From: Chrysopilus asiliformis
Lineage: Eukaryota > Arthropoda > Insecta > Diptera > Rhagionidae
DNA length: 64,000 nt
Reading direction: 5' to 3'
NCBI GenBank assembly: GCA_964034945.1
Contig: OZ035960.1
Location: 108,934,324 to 108,998,323, forward strand
This document shows, one piece after another, positions 13,301-25,600 of this stretch; position 1 is the stretch's first letter, and every line of letters starts with the position of its first letter. The notes beneath the pieces were generated by a model, which was given only the letters and a program-made list of their open reading frames with translations, had not been told where the DNA came from and searched no databases. The position numbers were made by a program, and so were the translations under genes.

Positions 13301-16300
13301 AATCAGGTGCATTTCATAAGTAGTAATAAAAATCATTGCTATTAGTCGTTAGATCCTTAGATAGTAATCTGAAAAAGCGTCTTGCAAGTGTAACGTTACC
13401 AATCGCTGGTCAATGAAATTTATAGCAAGTTACATACTTTGCTGGAGAAAATCGAATGTAGCCATAACTTTAGGCAATGTCAGTCCTTAAAGGAAAATCA
13501 AATAAGAGAAAAAGAGATAAAATATATACTTCCATACACTTATGGCACAGCACAGATTGTGCTGCAGAAAGGCGTGTTCAACTGTCAATAATTTTTATCG
13601 CGATTTTTATAAAAAATTATTAAATTTGAACGGCTGTTACACACGAGTACACCATATGCAATGAAAATAATAAACTGCACGCAATTGCGAGATAAGAAAA
13701 TGATTTATGAACATAACTTAAATACGATGCAAGTAGTACATAAATTTTCCAGGTAACTGAATGACGCCGACAGACAAAAACAGACAGAAATCGTAAAATA
13801 ACATTAATTACCGATTGATGTAAATCAGTTACGATTACATAATATTAATTTATTTCGACTAATGAAGGGCCTTCGTTGTGATGGAACAATGATTATAACA
13901 AAATTTAAGGCCGTAAGATTTTTCACTGTGAAAATCCATAAAAATAACTAAATTTGACATAAATCTTTTTGTTTGGTCGGCAGTTAAATGAGATTTACCG
14001 ATTGAATAAATTAAAATGTTAAAAGAATTTTAATTGGAGATGTTTATATTAAACAGGTGTAGGCTGTTGAAAGATTATAATTAATTTATCCCACTAAAAT
14101 TAAAATGTTTTTCACTTAATATGTGCGGGAGCCATTATTGGGAACATATTCTTAATGAAAATATTTAACAATTTATTTTCAGCAGCGTAAAGTTTTAAGC
14201 TGGAAAACTTTTCAAACATTTTATAATTATGAAGCTTGTGTGGGTAGTCAAAGATTTAAGATTGCATAACGTTTAGGGATTAGGTGTTTTTAATTTACCA
14301 TAGAATTAATTTGTTGCCATAAATATGTTGGTGGTCAGCGTTGATTAAAAATTAGCTGCTATAACATACTTGTAACATTTGTTAACGACACCTCGAAAGG
14401 TTTAGTTTTAGGTTTAGAAATCGTAAGCTGATATTTTAATTTTTTCTACATAAATTTCAGGTAATTTAAATAAATATAAAAAGCCTACACTGATTATTTT
14501 TATTTGGTTTGTGAAATGATTCATGATTCCTATCTACAAGTTTTTTGCAGACACTTCATAAATTTCCCAGACATAATAATTCAGTTTGAAGTTATGCTAA
14601 AGTATTTTGAAACAATTTTTAAAAGCTTTATTAGACCTGCGAGAATCACTTGGAGTTCCGGTGTTTTTTTTATGTACACTGTTTCTAGTATTTGAGAAGC
14701 AGAACAATGTAGATGTAGTGACAAAGTGTGGAAGTTTTATTCGGGTTCCAAAGAATTTCACTGCTTTGAATACGAAAATTAGAGGTTTTTTTTCAAAACA
14801 AAGAATTTTTTGAACCCTACAGAGTTGCCCAGCTTTTTTCCTTTCATTCCAAAAAGCTCGCTCACTAACGTGACCAAAACATTGCTGTAAACTGTCTTCC
14901 AACAACTTCTTATTCCAGATACTATAACGTCCTTATATTCATAAGGACGTTGAAGAACTAAAAATTAACAGTTACTTCGCACTAGGGATGTCAAAATTTT
15001 GGAAAAAACCCGGTTTTCGGTTAAACCGGTTTTCGGTTAAACCGGTTTTTAACCGGTTTTTAAGACTTTTTAAGGTTTTTAAGGTCCAAAAAACCGGTTA
15101 TTAAAACACCGAAAAACCGTTTTGTTCAAATTGGGTAGGTTAGGTCTTAGACACAACAAATACACTATAATGCAAACAAAAGACGTGAAATGCCATATAA
15201 TCCATTAAGAGACCATAAATGGCACAATATAATATTGTATTTGGTCTACAGTGGCTAAAAAGAAGTGTTTCTAACAAACCAGTTGCACGAAAATTAGTTT
15301 AAAATTATTTTTCCATACAAAAAAGAATGATCGATTTTTTTAAACGGTTTTTGGCTTTAAAAAAAACACCGGGTATAACCGTGCAAAAAAACACCGAAAA
15401 AAACCGGTTAACCGAAGCAAAAACACCGGGTAACCGGTTTAACCGGTTCTTTTTTGACATCCCTACTTCGCACTCGCTAATAGAAAGTACAAAATTAGAA
15501 CTAATGAAGTCAGCAAACGAGCTGATTTTGTAAAAACTGTAAAACTAAACTTACATCGTATTGAACTAAAAGTCGTTAGACTTGTTTAAAAAAATTCAAT
15601 CAAGCACTAACTGAATAGACTGATAACTAATAAAACCCCATTTTCATATTTATTAAATATCAATCACTAGTTACAGATAAACCTTATAAAACAAAATTAG
15701 ATCAATGACTTGCAAGGTATATATAATTTAATAAATTATTTATGAAAAATCATTTTCATTGAGTACATTACCCCCTTTTGCAAACGATTCATGTCCCGGC
15801 AATTCCTTTCTCTTGTAAAGAATTCCGCTAGCTTTATGCACAGCATATGCTAAACATTACGAAACACTAAACATTCAGTTTTCAGCACTCAGTCGATTGT
15901 TTGATGTTGCAAATCAGGTCGAAGACCATCAAAAATGATTTGCAAAATTTTCTTTTTTGGAAACTCCATCAAAGCTTATTAGCACGAGCGGAAAATTGAA
16001 GAAAATCAACTGAATTTATTGATCAGCTAATCGATTAATATAACAAACTTTTCTGTTACAAACTAGAATTGGTTCTGTGGGCCGCAAACTTTTATTGAAG
16101 AACTTTTGTTGATCAACGCGGCCAACATTAATTTTTCCACAGAAATGGACACGCGAAAATCGTTTTATCCAACATATATCCAACGCAACCTGTGGCCAAA
16201 AATAGCCAAGGGAATCATTGATCGCAAATTTTTGCTATAGCAAAATTGTTACGTGAACTGGCGCGTGTCCATAACTGACCCCTGTAGTGTCATATTGCTA

Positions 16301-19300
16301 TATCATATAGGGTGAAGATGAAGTTGGAGTCAATATTGTAAACCTTTTTCGAAAAATCCCAAATGTTTATAAGTTCACAGTTGAGTTTTGCCACATTAAC
16401 CACATCCCGTTTTCTTTATTCAGTTTAAAACAAAATAGCATTTCTTGACCACCCTGTACTATACGGCAATTTCAAATACTCCTAAACTCTGACTGACAAT
16501 ACTGATTATTGACATTTGGCATGTGTGATGCTTTCAGATCAAAATCGATGTAATCTTTCTTTGTGTATCCGATCGATCGCTGATGATTCCATTTAAATTC
16601 AAATTGCCCATGACGTTAAAAAAAATAGTTAATATTAGCCATGTAATCGCGCAAAGCATCATCATGGACCATTTGTGTTTTGGCCGAGTTGAGGTTAATA
16701 TTCTTTTGGTGAGATAATTATTTTGGCCCTCATATCTGGTTCGCAATTTGTAAGGCATGTGGCACACGCTGTACAAATTTTAACGCTCTTCAATAAAGAG
16801 TAGAGAATAAAGTGTATTTATTTGAATATGTAAGGTACGTAAATAGAAGAATTTATTTAAAATTGGAATTTCAGACTGTGGGGGTTTCAATTGAATTATT
16901 TCGATCCACATTGGACCGTGCTATGTTCGTTTTCCGGGCGCCATCTTGACAGCGGGTGAACGCGTGGATATCAATAAAGCGGCTGTGGATTGATAAGATT
17001 AACTTATTTCGGGGTTGATTGAAGTGCGCAGCAAATAATCGGTATTCTCATCAATTACCTTCCACTCCACTTGACTTTTTTTCGAATGTTTGAATGTTTT
17101 CCGATATTACCCGAATTAATTGAAAATGGATATGTAATTATGTTTTATGTTTGGATTCCATGCCATTCAAATTAACTCCATGCGCTTCATGTTGTGGTTA
17201 TTTTTGGATGCTAGCAATTTTTCTATTAGATTGTGGTTTATGTTAAAATTACGAAATCAGTTGAAATTTTGTTTAGGTTTGGATACATTTTATGCTATTC
17301 GTAAATAAATCATTTATTTAATTTAACAGTATGATGATTGAATCACAAAAAGCATCGGAAAATTGAAATTTACGCACAAATAAAAGAGAAAAATGTAATT
17401 TTTTCATGTCAAATATCTCGAATATCATGTCGAGCTTAGATTTATGGACATCTTGAGAAAATTAAATTAAATAGAATGCTCTAAATACTATGCATTTCAA
17501 TAGTAAAAATAGTTTATAAAAAATTATGTGTACTAGACCCGAGTATTGAAGCTTTTTGTAATAATAAAGCGTTAAAGCTGAAGAGCGGGTTTTCCTCCGC
17601 TGAATGGATATTTTCATTATTCTTAACAATAAGTTATTTTTTGTTGCAAAGAGAAAATATGTTAAAGCCGAGATAGTTATAGGCAAATCAAATTTCAGCA
17701 GTGGGATTTTCAATTCAAATAACGATTTTAAGCCTCATTTACACTCGTAACTAGGGTCTTTAACTGAAATTTTTCAGAAGTGGGATATTTGTTTAAAATT
17801 TATAACTCCATCAGAAAAATCTGGTAAAACTGTGGGCGGACCGAAAATCGTAAAATTAACGTGATGGACATCCCTCTACGACTAATTGGAACTAATCGAA
17901 GAAATATTACTTCTAGAAGAGTTTCTGGTTTTCCAAGAGTTTTTATACCCGAAAATCGTAAAATTAACGTGATGGACATCCCTCTGCGACTAATTGTAAC
18001 AGATAAATAATTGTATATGTCAAAACCACTAAAAAATTTCTTACAAAAATCTTCCATCAATGCGATAACTAAATAAATGACATTCTCAATTGAATCTTTC
18101 ATGAATTTCTCCAAGGGACACCAAAAAATTGAATCATTCACAACAAATATTTGTGATCTGGACATAAATATATCGTACAATCTTAAAATCCGTTATGTCG
18201 CTGAATTTTTCGTTTTCATGCGTTTCTCATAATCAAAACTTCTTGAATTACGCCGACTGAGTCAAACTAAGCGATATTTATCGTCTTCTCAATTTTGTAT
18301 GGATCCCCATCGTGCCATTTTTTCTTAAACTTGAATTTACATCGATCGATGTCAGGAATTGAAAAAAAAAAGTTTAAGAAAATTCCTCGGTGAGTTGCAG
18401 TGAAATGGACCACGAGATTGATATCAAAGTATTATCGAAAATTAATGACTTTGCTTATCTGGATTGAAAGATCTTCAAGTTTACATCGGAAACGTACAAA
18501 TATCGGATCGCTTTTACACCAAAATGGAGACGCGTGGCCCACAGTTACGCAAAGTCCATGAACACGCATAGATCAAACTTTCCCTTGGATCTCCATATCT
18601 GATAAAACACCAGCATATCGATTATATCAAAATATTACTTAGCATATATTTATGCTGATTAACCGTTTATCGATCTACAGATCGCAGTTTAGTGATCTCA
18701 ACTGATCTTTATCGATCGCCGCTGCATTCATGCAGAAGAAAAAGTAGCACACGATTGACTTCTTGATAGATGTCTACCTGGATATCGCTTTTGATTAATG
18801 AGTTTACATCACTTTCCGCATAAATATTGTCTCATATTAAGTGAAACGAATGCCGTCTCAGCATGGTATCAGGTGAATTAACATCGATCGCTGTCAGGAA
18901 TGTTACCAGCGGATCTGTCAACCCGTTCGAATCCGCTGATCGTTGACAGTTCTTCCGCATAAACTTGCCGAATCGCATAATCGAAAGGCATTTATGGTAC
19001 ACGACCAGCCGAATTCCGTGGAAAGATTCTGTTATGCACCTAAAATGAGGAAGAATTGAGAGAAAGAAAAATATTTAAAAAGAACGAATTTTTGGTCAAA
19101 AGGGTTATTGTATTCGTAAAGATGGCCGTATAGTCTCTGTTCAGAATATGATTCCAATGTTATCGAATTTATTTGACCTGTACGTCAATATTTTATTTGT
19201 AGTTAAAATAGACTTTTCTCCAGACAATTCAGCATCACTTTTTGAATTAAATCCAAGTGGTTAAATGGTGGTCAAAAAGAAAAATTGCAATTTGTTTTTA

Positions 19301-19635
19301 CTTTATTAATAAAAAGTTTCAACATCTGCTAGATTTCTTCATGTCGATCTCTGTTCTTGCAAAAAAAAAATCAACAACGAAAATTCTGTTACACAAAATT
19401 TTGATTGATAAAATCTATGATATAGTTTTGAATTTCCGTAATTTTAAAGTGCATAAACTCGAAAGTCTTCTGCGGTAGGTTATTAACAACAAGGCAACGA
19501 GGAAGACCCAACCTCAGATGGCAAAACGGCGTTGACCAGGACGCGAAGAGCAAAACTGGAGGACATCGGCACGTGACCGGGACCTCTGGCGAGAGACATT
19601 GCGGCAAACCAAGACCGGAAACCGGTTGTAATGCC

Positions 19636-19687
<52 letters not shown>

Positions 19688-22600
19688 CGAGAGAGAGAGA
19701 GAGAGAGAGCGCGAGAGAGAGAGAGAGCGCGCGAGAGAGAGAGAGAGAGACAGAAACTCTCAAATGATCTCGGAGCGAGCAACTTTAGAGCAAAAAGAGC
19801 ATGCCAGTGGAACACGCCATTAGTATTTTCCAGAAAGAATTGACCGCGGGCGTTGGGAGTACAAGATTCGTTATAAGCGACTTTCGGGGTGCTGAGATTG
19901 GTACCCTTCAAATTTTTAGTTTCCAAAATCTTGAAATTTTTAGTTTCCAAAAACAGCACTGAAATTTGCAACCTTTTTCCTACAATCAGGCGAATACGAT
20001 TGGATACGTCTTGCAAAACTTAGAAAACTTAATAAAATTCTTGATTTTTGAAAACCCTATCCAATCGTATTTGCTAATTTGACTTTTCGAAATTCTCAAA
20101 CTTTTTTGCAGAACTGATATTCTGAACGCCGCATAAAAATAAACTTAAAAAAAATTATCAATTCATCCTCAGCCACAACATTTGTATACTCAGGTAACGG
20201 GTTTTTCGTTCAAACATTTTTACGCTTATCTGGACATACGAATTTCAACAAAGCCGCGTAAATTAAGTGAAAAACTCGATGGTCAAGAATTATTTTGACT
20301 TGTGTTACCCAAAACCATCGTGATAAAAGGGGAAAAAATTCAAGACCGAAATTCCCAACGAAATAACGTCAAATCAAACACACATTGTTAAACCTTCACC
20401 CCTCCCCCTAAATCTAAAAAAAAAAACATACGGGCGCTATTTAAAAAAAAGGCCCCCAAAAAATTTCTTAATGCGCGATGGCTAGAAAAATGCCACAAAG
20501 AACAAGACGCGAGCCACCTGATTGTGATGGCGGCAAGGACGTCGCTTTGATGAACTAAGACTGGTGGTGTTGAAAATTTGATCTAATGGCGTCGTCCATA
20601 ATGAGTGTCACATGGAACTAATCGAAGAAATATTACTTCTAGAAGAGTTTCTGGTTTTCCAAGAGTTTTTATACCCGTAATGTGATTTTTTGTAATCTTG
20701 CGTTTTTTCAGAAATCTACAAGAAGATCCAAAAAATCAAGGTCTCAAGCAGAAGCATTGAAAAAAAAATTGATAAAGCGATGAAATGATGATGCCGATTG
20801 TTGTCGCTTCCCTTTGCATAATTAAAATTCCAGTTTAGGTGTCGTCTTCATTCTAATTAAATTTGAATTGTTAGACAAAGGTGAAAATGGCAAATGGAAA
20901 AGACCACGATCGTGGGCCGGAATTTTGTATAATCTTTTCGAGTATTTTTTTTTTTTGGTGACGGGTTACCTCGTGTAAATTAATTAAAAAGCGATTCACG
21001 CCTTTATCCGCCAGCATGTGGGCAACCAATTTTTTTGATTTATTTTTTATTAAAGTGTGTAAACACATTTATGCAAAGTGGAGGGCCCTCATATGTCATG
21101 ATATTTAACTGTTGAGATTTTTTTGTTAATAATATGAGATATACAGAAGTGTATAATAGTAGAAAAAAAAGTAATAATAAGTATTAAAATAAGGAAGAAA
21201 TTCTATTTTTTGTCACTTATTTCCGGTGTTTGAAAATATAATTAAAATTAATTTTTTTATTATTGGGCCATATGAATAAAAATTCATATTTCTGAGGAAA
21301 GTGAGTGCACTCTACGTGAGTAAAGTTGCTTGAGTAAAGTTCGAGTTTGGTATGAATAAAAGTTAACTCTACTCCATGGAGTACACTCTTGCGATGTTTT
21401 GTGTTTTCTGAGTGCACTCATTGCAGTTTGACGTTTTTTGATTTATTTTGAATCGATTCAAAAAATTAAAAATGTTTTCGTTTGTCAACGATTTAGTTTT
21501 CGAGTCGTCTGATTCAGAATCAAATGAAAATTATGTAATTCGAAGAAAAAGGAAAGTATATAGGGCAAGAAATTTGGATGTTGAAGAAAATTTTCCAGAA
21601 TTACCCGGCCATTACACGCGTCTGTAGAGCTGACACAGTCGCTGACACAGTCTCATGTAAATGCATTGACTGCCAGTTCGCTAAATGTATTTTAATTCGT
21701 TGTCAGTAATTTGACATTTGAAGTCTGTGCTACTGACAGACTTTACAGTCGCGTGTAAAGGCCGGGTTATACAGATTCGATGTGCATAATTTCAATCGCA
21801 TTGTTGAAATTTCAATCGCATTGGTGGAAAAACTTTTTCACGCTCCAAACAAACGTAAACAAAAGATAATTGTCAAATGTTTCCTTGATAAATCGAAAAA
21901 AAATTTGAAAAAATATGCTGAGTGTGCCCAACAGCACACTCAAATCAGACTGGACTTTACTTAGCTTTACTCAAGCAAAAACACTTTTTATTCATACCAA
22001 ATTGGTGCATATCACACTCCACTCACCAATTCGATGTTTTTTTGAGGGAACTGAGTAAAGTACAGCTGAGTGGAGATTTTTTTTTCATACCAAACTGAGT
22101 GCACTCGCAAAAAACTGAGTGCACTCGAGTAGAGTGTTTATTATTCATACGGCCCATTATTGTGGAAATTGTACACAATTTGTATTCTATTTTTACAAAA
22201 TGGAAGATGAACCAAAATCAAGATTTTAACGCATTGTTTAATCAAATAAGTTACTTTCTTAACAAGTATGAATAATTCGATCCGATATAGACTAAAATAA
22301 CTGCCCATTGCACTTTACGAATCAAAAGAAGTTTTTACCATTAGAAGAATTTCATAAAAACGTATCCAAATAACGGTTCAAATAACGAAATAAAAACCTT
22401 ATCAAACCAATAAATTTCAAGTTCTTAAGTTCCAAGAAAGCTACACTATGGAATTCTAGTTTTTATTAATGAAAACTCGAAGAAAAACGTGTATTACCTA
22501 ATGTTAGAAAAATATTATCCCCGTTGTGTTACAGTTATCGCGTTTCATATTTTATAAAAACTGACAGACGAGACGTAACACCAAATCTGTAACGATATAA

Positions 22601-25600
22601 TCATTACAGTACATAATTCTTTAGACTGTGTGACTTTCTGTTGGTGTTATGATTCTAACGATTGTTATTTCAACGACATCGGACCGATGACGAGCTTCAA
22701 GTCAAGTATGACAAAAAAGGTCAAGCCGTGCCTATATGGCATCTGTAGCTCTCGACTCTCAAGATTTTAGCCAACAAACCATCTAACCGGTTTTTAATTT
22801 TCTTAAGAGCACATCAGCTAAATGTTAAGACAAGGTAAGATCAATACCACATGCGGTTAAGTACAAGCGGGCTAGCACGTTGGTAGATGGCTTTCGGTTA
22901 GCAGCAACAATCTTCCAAAGTAGCACCGGCATCGATCTGGGCAACGGAGACCTGAAGAAGTCGAGCTTTACACAAGAATGGTGCGACAGGTAGGAGGCGC
23001 TGTGCGGAGAACGAATGCGTAATCATCACCTTGCAATCGCGCCGCGCTGTCTACTGTTGTTTCTTCTGTTTGCCTATACAAGTTGGCGGCTACTTCTCAA
23101 GTTACTTCCAGTTTTGGTACCGCGATGCCACTTCTGGTACTAAGCAGGCAGAGATTTCTTCTATGGAACCTGGGATGGGCTTCGGTAAAGATTGGCTGTG
23201 CCACATGCCGTTTGGCAAAGTAAACGCCTCTTCCACACCCTCCCGATCCTACCCGGTGTGATGAGGGTTCGTTCAGTTGGCTTCGGGCTCGAGGCCCACC
23301 GCAGGGTTTCAATCTGGAAGAGACCGAGTCATGTCGCCCAATTGGAAGTGATCTGTGGAACCGGATGGCAGGGTACAGACGTGTGGTTTCTCTTTCAATC
23401 AATTAACTAAGCAAATATTTCGTTTTAAGATTACGTTAGCGATAGTGATGGCGATGTACTTTCATTAGTTGGTCTCTGCCCATTTCAAGTTCGTATAGCT
23501 TTTATTTAACATTTTAATAAATATTAAACTGCATGTACATCATGTCCGTCCATATTCATTTAGTTGCTTATTTTCATTTTTGCTTAAGACTTGGCGTAAT
23601 AAGTAAATTTCATTAAAAATTCATGGATTTAAAATTGCTGCCTGCTATGGCTCCATTAAAATTCTGTTTGAACATATTATGATTATTCTATGATCAATAG
23701 GATTGGCAATCGTTAGATTATGATAAAAAGGCACTTTGTTGCTCGCTAGCAAATGTTTCATCATACAATTTAACTTCAACATAAATATTTCTTGTCTTTT
23801 TACAAAATTGCATGCACAGGCGAACATAAATTGAAAACCAATCGAGATTCTATCGGAGCTGCTTTACATCAACTGTGGATTCGTTAGGGATGATATATCT
23901 TGTAATAATACAGAAGAAAGTCCATGAACTTTAAAATATTGAAATGTTGACATGTTGCAATAGTTGAATATCTTTCATTGCAACAGTAAGCTAATGGCTT
24001 ATCACGTATTTTATCATGTCATATTTTAACATTTATAAACCGACAGCAAACCTCTGGTTGATTGAATTTTTTCCCGAAAATTTAAAAACCTTTGAAGAGA
24101 AAAAAACATAAAAAAGCTTTTTTTTAATAAAAAATTACTTTTTTGCACGTTGTAAAATATTTATTTTATTAAAAATAAAAGCGAGATGAATATTTATTTT
24201 ATTTTATTTTTTAGGCTTTTATCTCGTTTTTATTTCTGATATACAGCGTCTAAAACTTTTTTTTCCTTTTTAGTGCACTTTTTTTAAATAAAAGCTTTTT
24301 CTATTTTTATTTTTTATTTTTTTTTTAATTTTTTTTTTATTTTTTTTAGTCATTTTGTGTTTGATTAGTATGACTAAAAATCCAACATGACGTCTGTTTT
24401 TCGCCACGCTTATATATTTTTTTTACTCTTGGAATATTTATTATCCTTTCCTTTGAGATACCCTGATTAAAATGTCACTCGGAGTTTTCGCTGATCACGA
24501 ACCCGGTATTACAATTTCAAAATTCAAAGTGGAGGATCCTGTAAGGATAACGCAAACATAGTTTTTTCCCGGTAAAAATTGGCATTAGGGGGTTTTCGGG
24601 GTCGCTGATCACGAATCCAGTGTTACATATTCAAAACTTAAATTCGAAGGTCCTGCAAGGATAACCTAAATATCCTTTTCCGTTTTTCCCGTGAAAAAAT
24701 CGCATTAGGGGGTTTTCGGGGTCGGTGATCACGAGTACGGTGTTACAATTTTGAAAAATCCTAACGAAAGGTCCTGTAAAGATAATGCAAATATCCTTTT
24801 CCGTTTTCCCCGGGCAAAAATCGCAATAGGGGGCTCTCGCTGATCACGATTCTGATGTTAGACTAATTCGAAACGGAAAGTCCTGCAAGGATAAGATGTT
24901 TCTCAAAAGTTTTTAAGTTCTTTCCGCTTTTTTTGGTGTTCTAAAACTTATACAAAAAACTTTAATCTGGCAACGACGGGTATACAAGCTAGTTTTCTAT
25001 ATGAAAAGAAATAAACTGCGCAATTATCAATCTAATAAATGCAGCACACGCCATTAAAGAGTGTAATTCGATTTAACGATCTTTTATCTATAATTTTAAA
25101 CTTTATCTAATTTTCGTCTCTTCCTTCCACATTTCTAAAATGCAATTAAATTTTTCCCGCAAGTTTAATGTGAAAGATTTGAAGAACGTCTACAAACCCA
25201 ATATTATAAACCATTAACTGCTTGGCAACAACAGAACCTCACCCGTAAACATTGCACGACCTCAAAGAAAAATCTTCAGCAAATAAACAAAAACGAATGA
25301 ATAATAACAATAAAAAAAAAGATTCACGATATAAATAAATAAATACACGTGAATAAAATAAATGAGGAAAATTTTTCTTACCAACAAAGAAAGGAAGAGA
25401 CGTGGAAAGAGAGACAGAGAGATTTAACTTCTCCAAAGATAATTCGAATTCGCTTCAGTTGAATACCCTGGCGAGAAATTAATTGATGAATAAAATAAAA
25501 AAAAATACTGCCGGCCGGTTATGTAAGATCTCCAACAAAACTATGTTTATAACAGATGAGTGAAAAAAGACAAAAAAAGAAGTATTATTAAACAGCGACA

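Larger units (their letters stand above)
21264..22156 (+). mobile_element. PIF/Harbinger-type element, internally deleted
   Basis: Inverted ends TGGGCCATATGAATAA and TTATTCATACGGCCCA, flanked by TTAT at 21260-21263 and 22157-22160. Subterminal GAGTGCACTC repeats lie at both sides. Contains the start of a small acidic/basic protein (21472 onward) but no DDE domain. Another MITE (21604-21766) is inserted into it. Confidence 0.7.

Noticed and set aside
18900..18960. Possible tRNA because of GTTCGAATCC
   Set aside because: The T-loop-like motif stands alone; no acceptor or anticodon stem can be paired around it.
19389..20016. Frames of 124 and 177 codons rich in SLSL or RERE
   Set aside because: Translation of the GA microsatellite and LINE fragment, not a gene.
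23031..23402. Overlapping frames of 76 and 101 codons in the GC-richer block
   Set aside because: Open on both strands because stop codons are rarer at higher GC; no protein family recognised.
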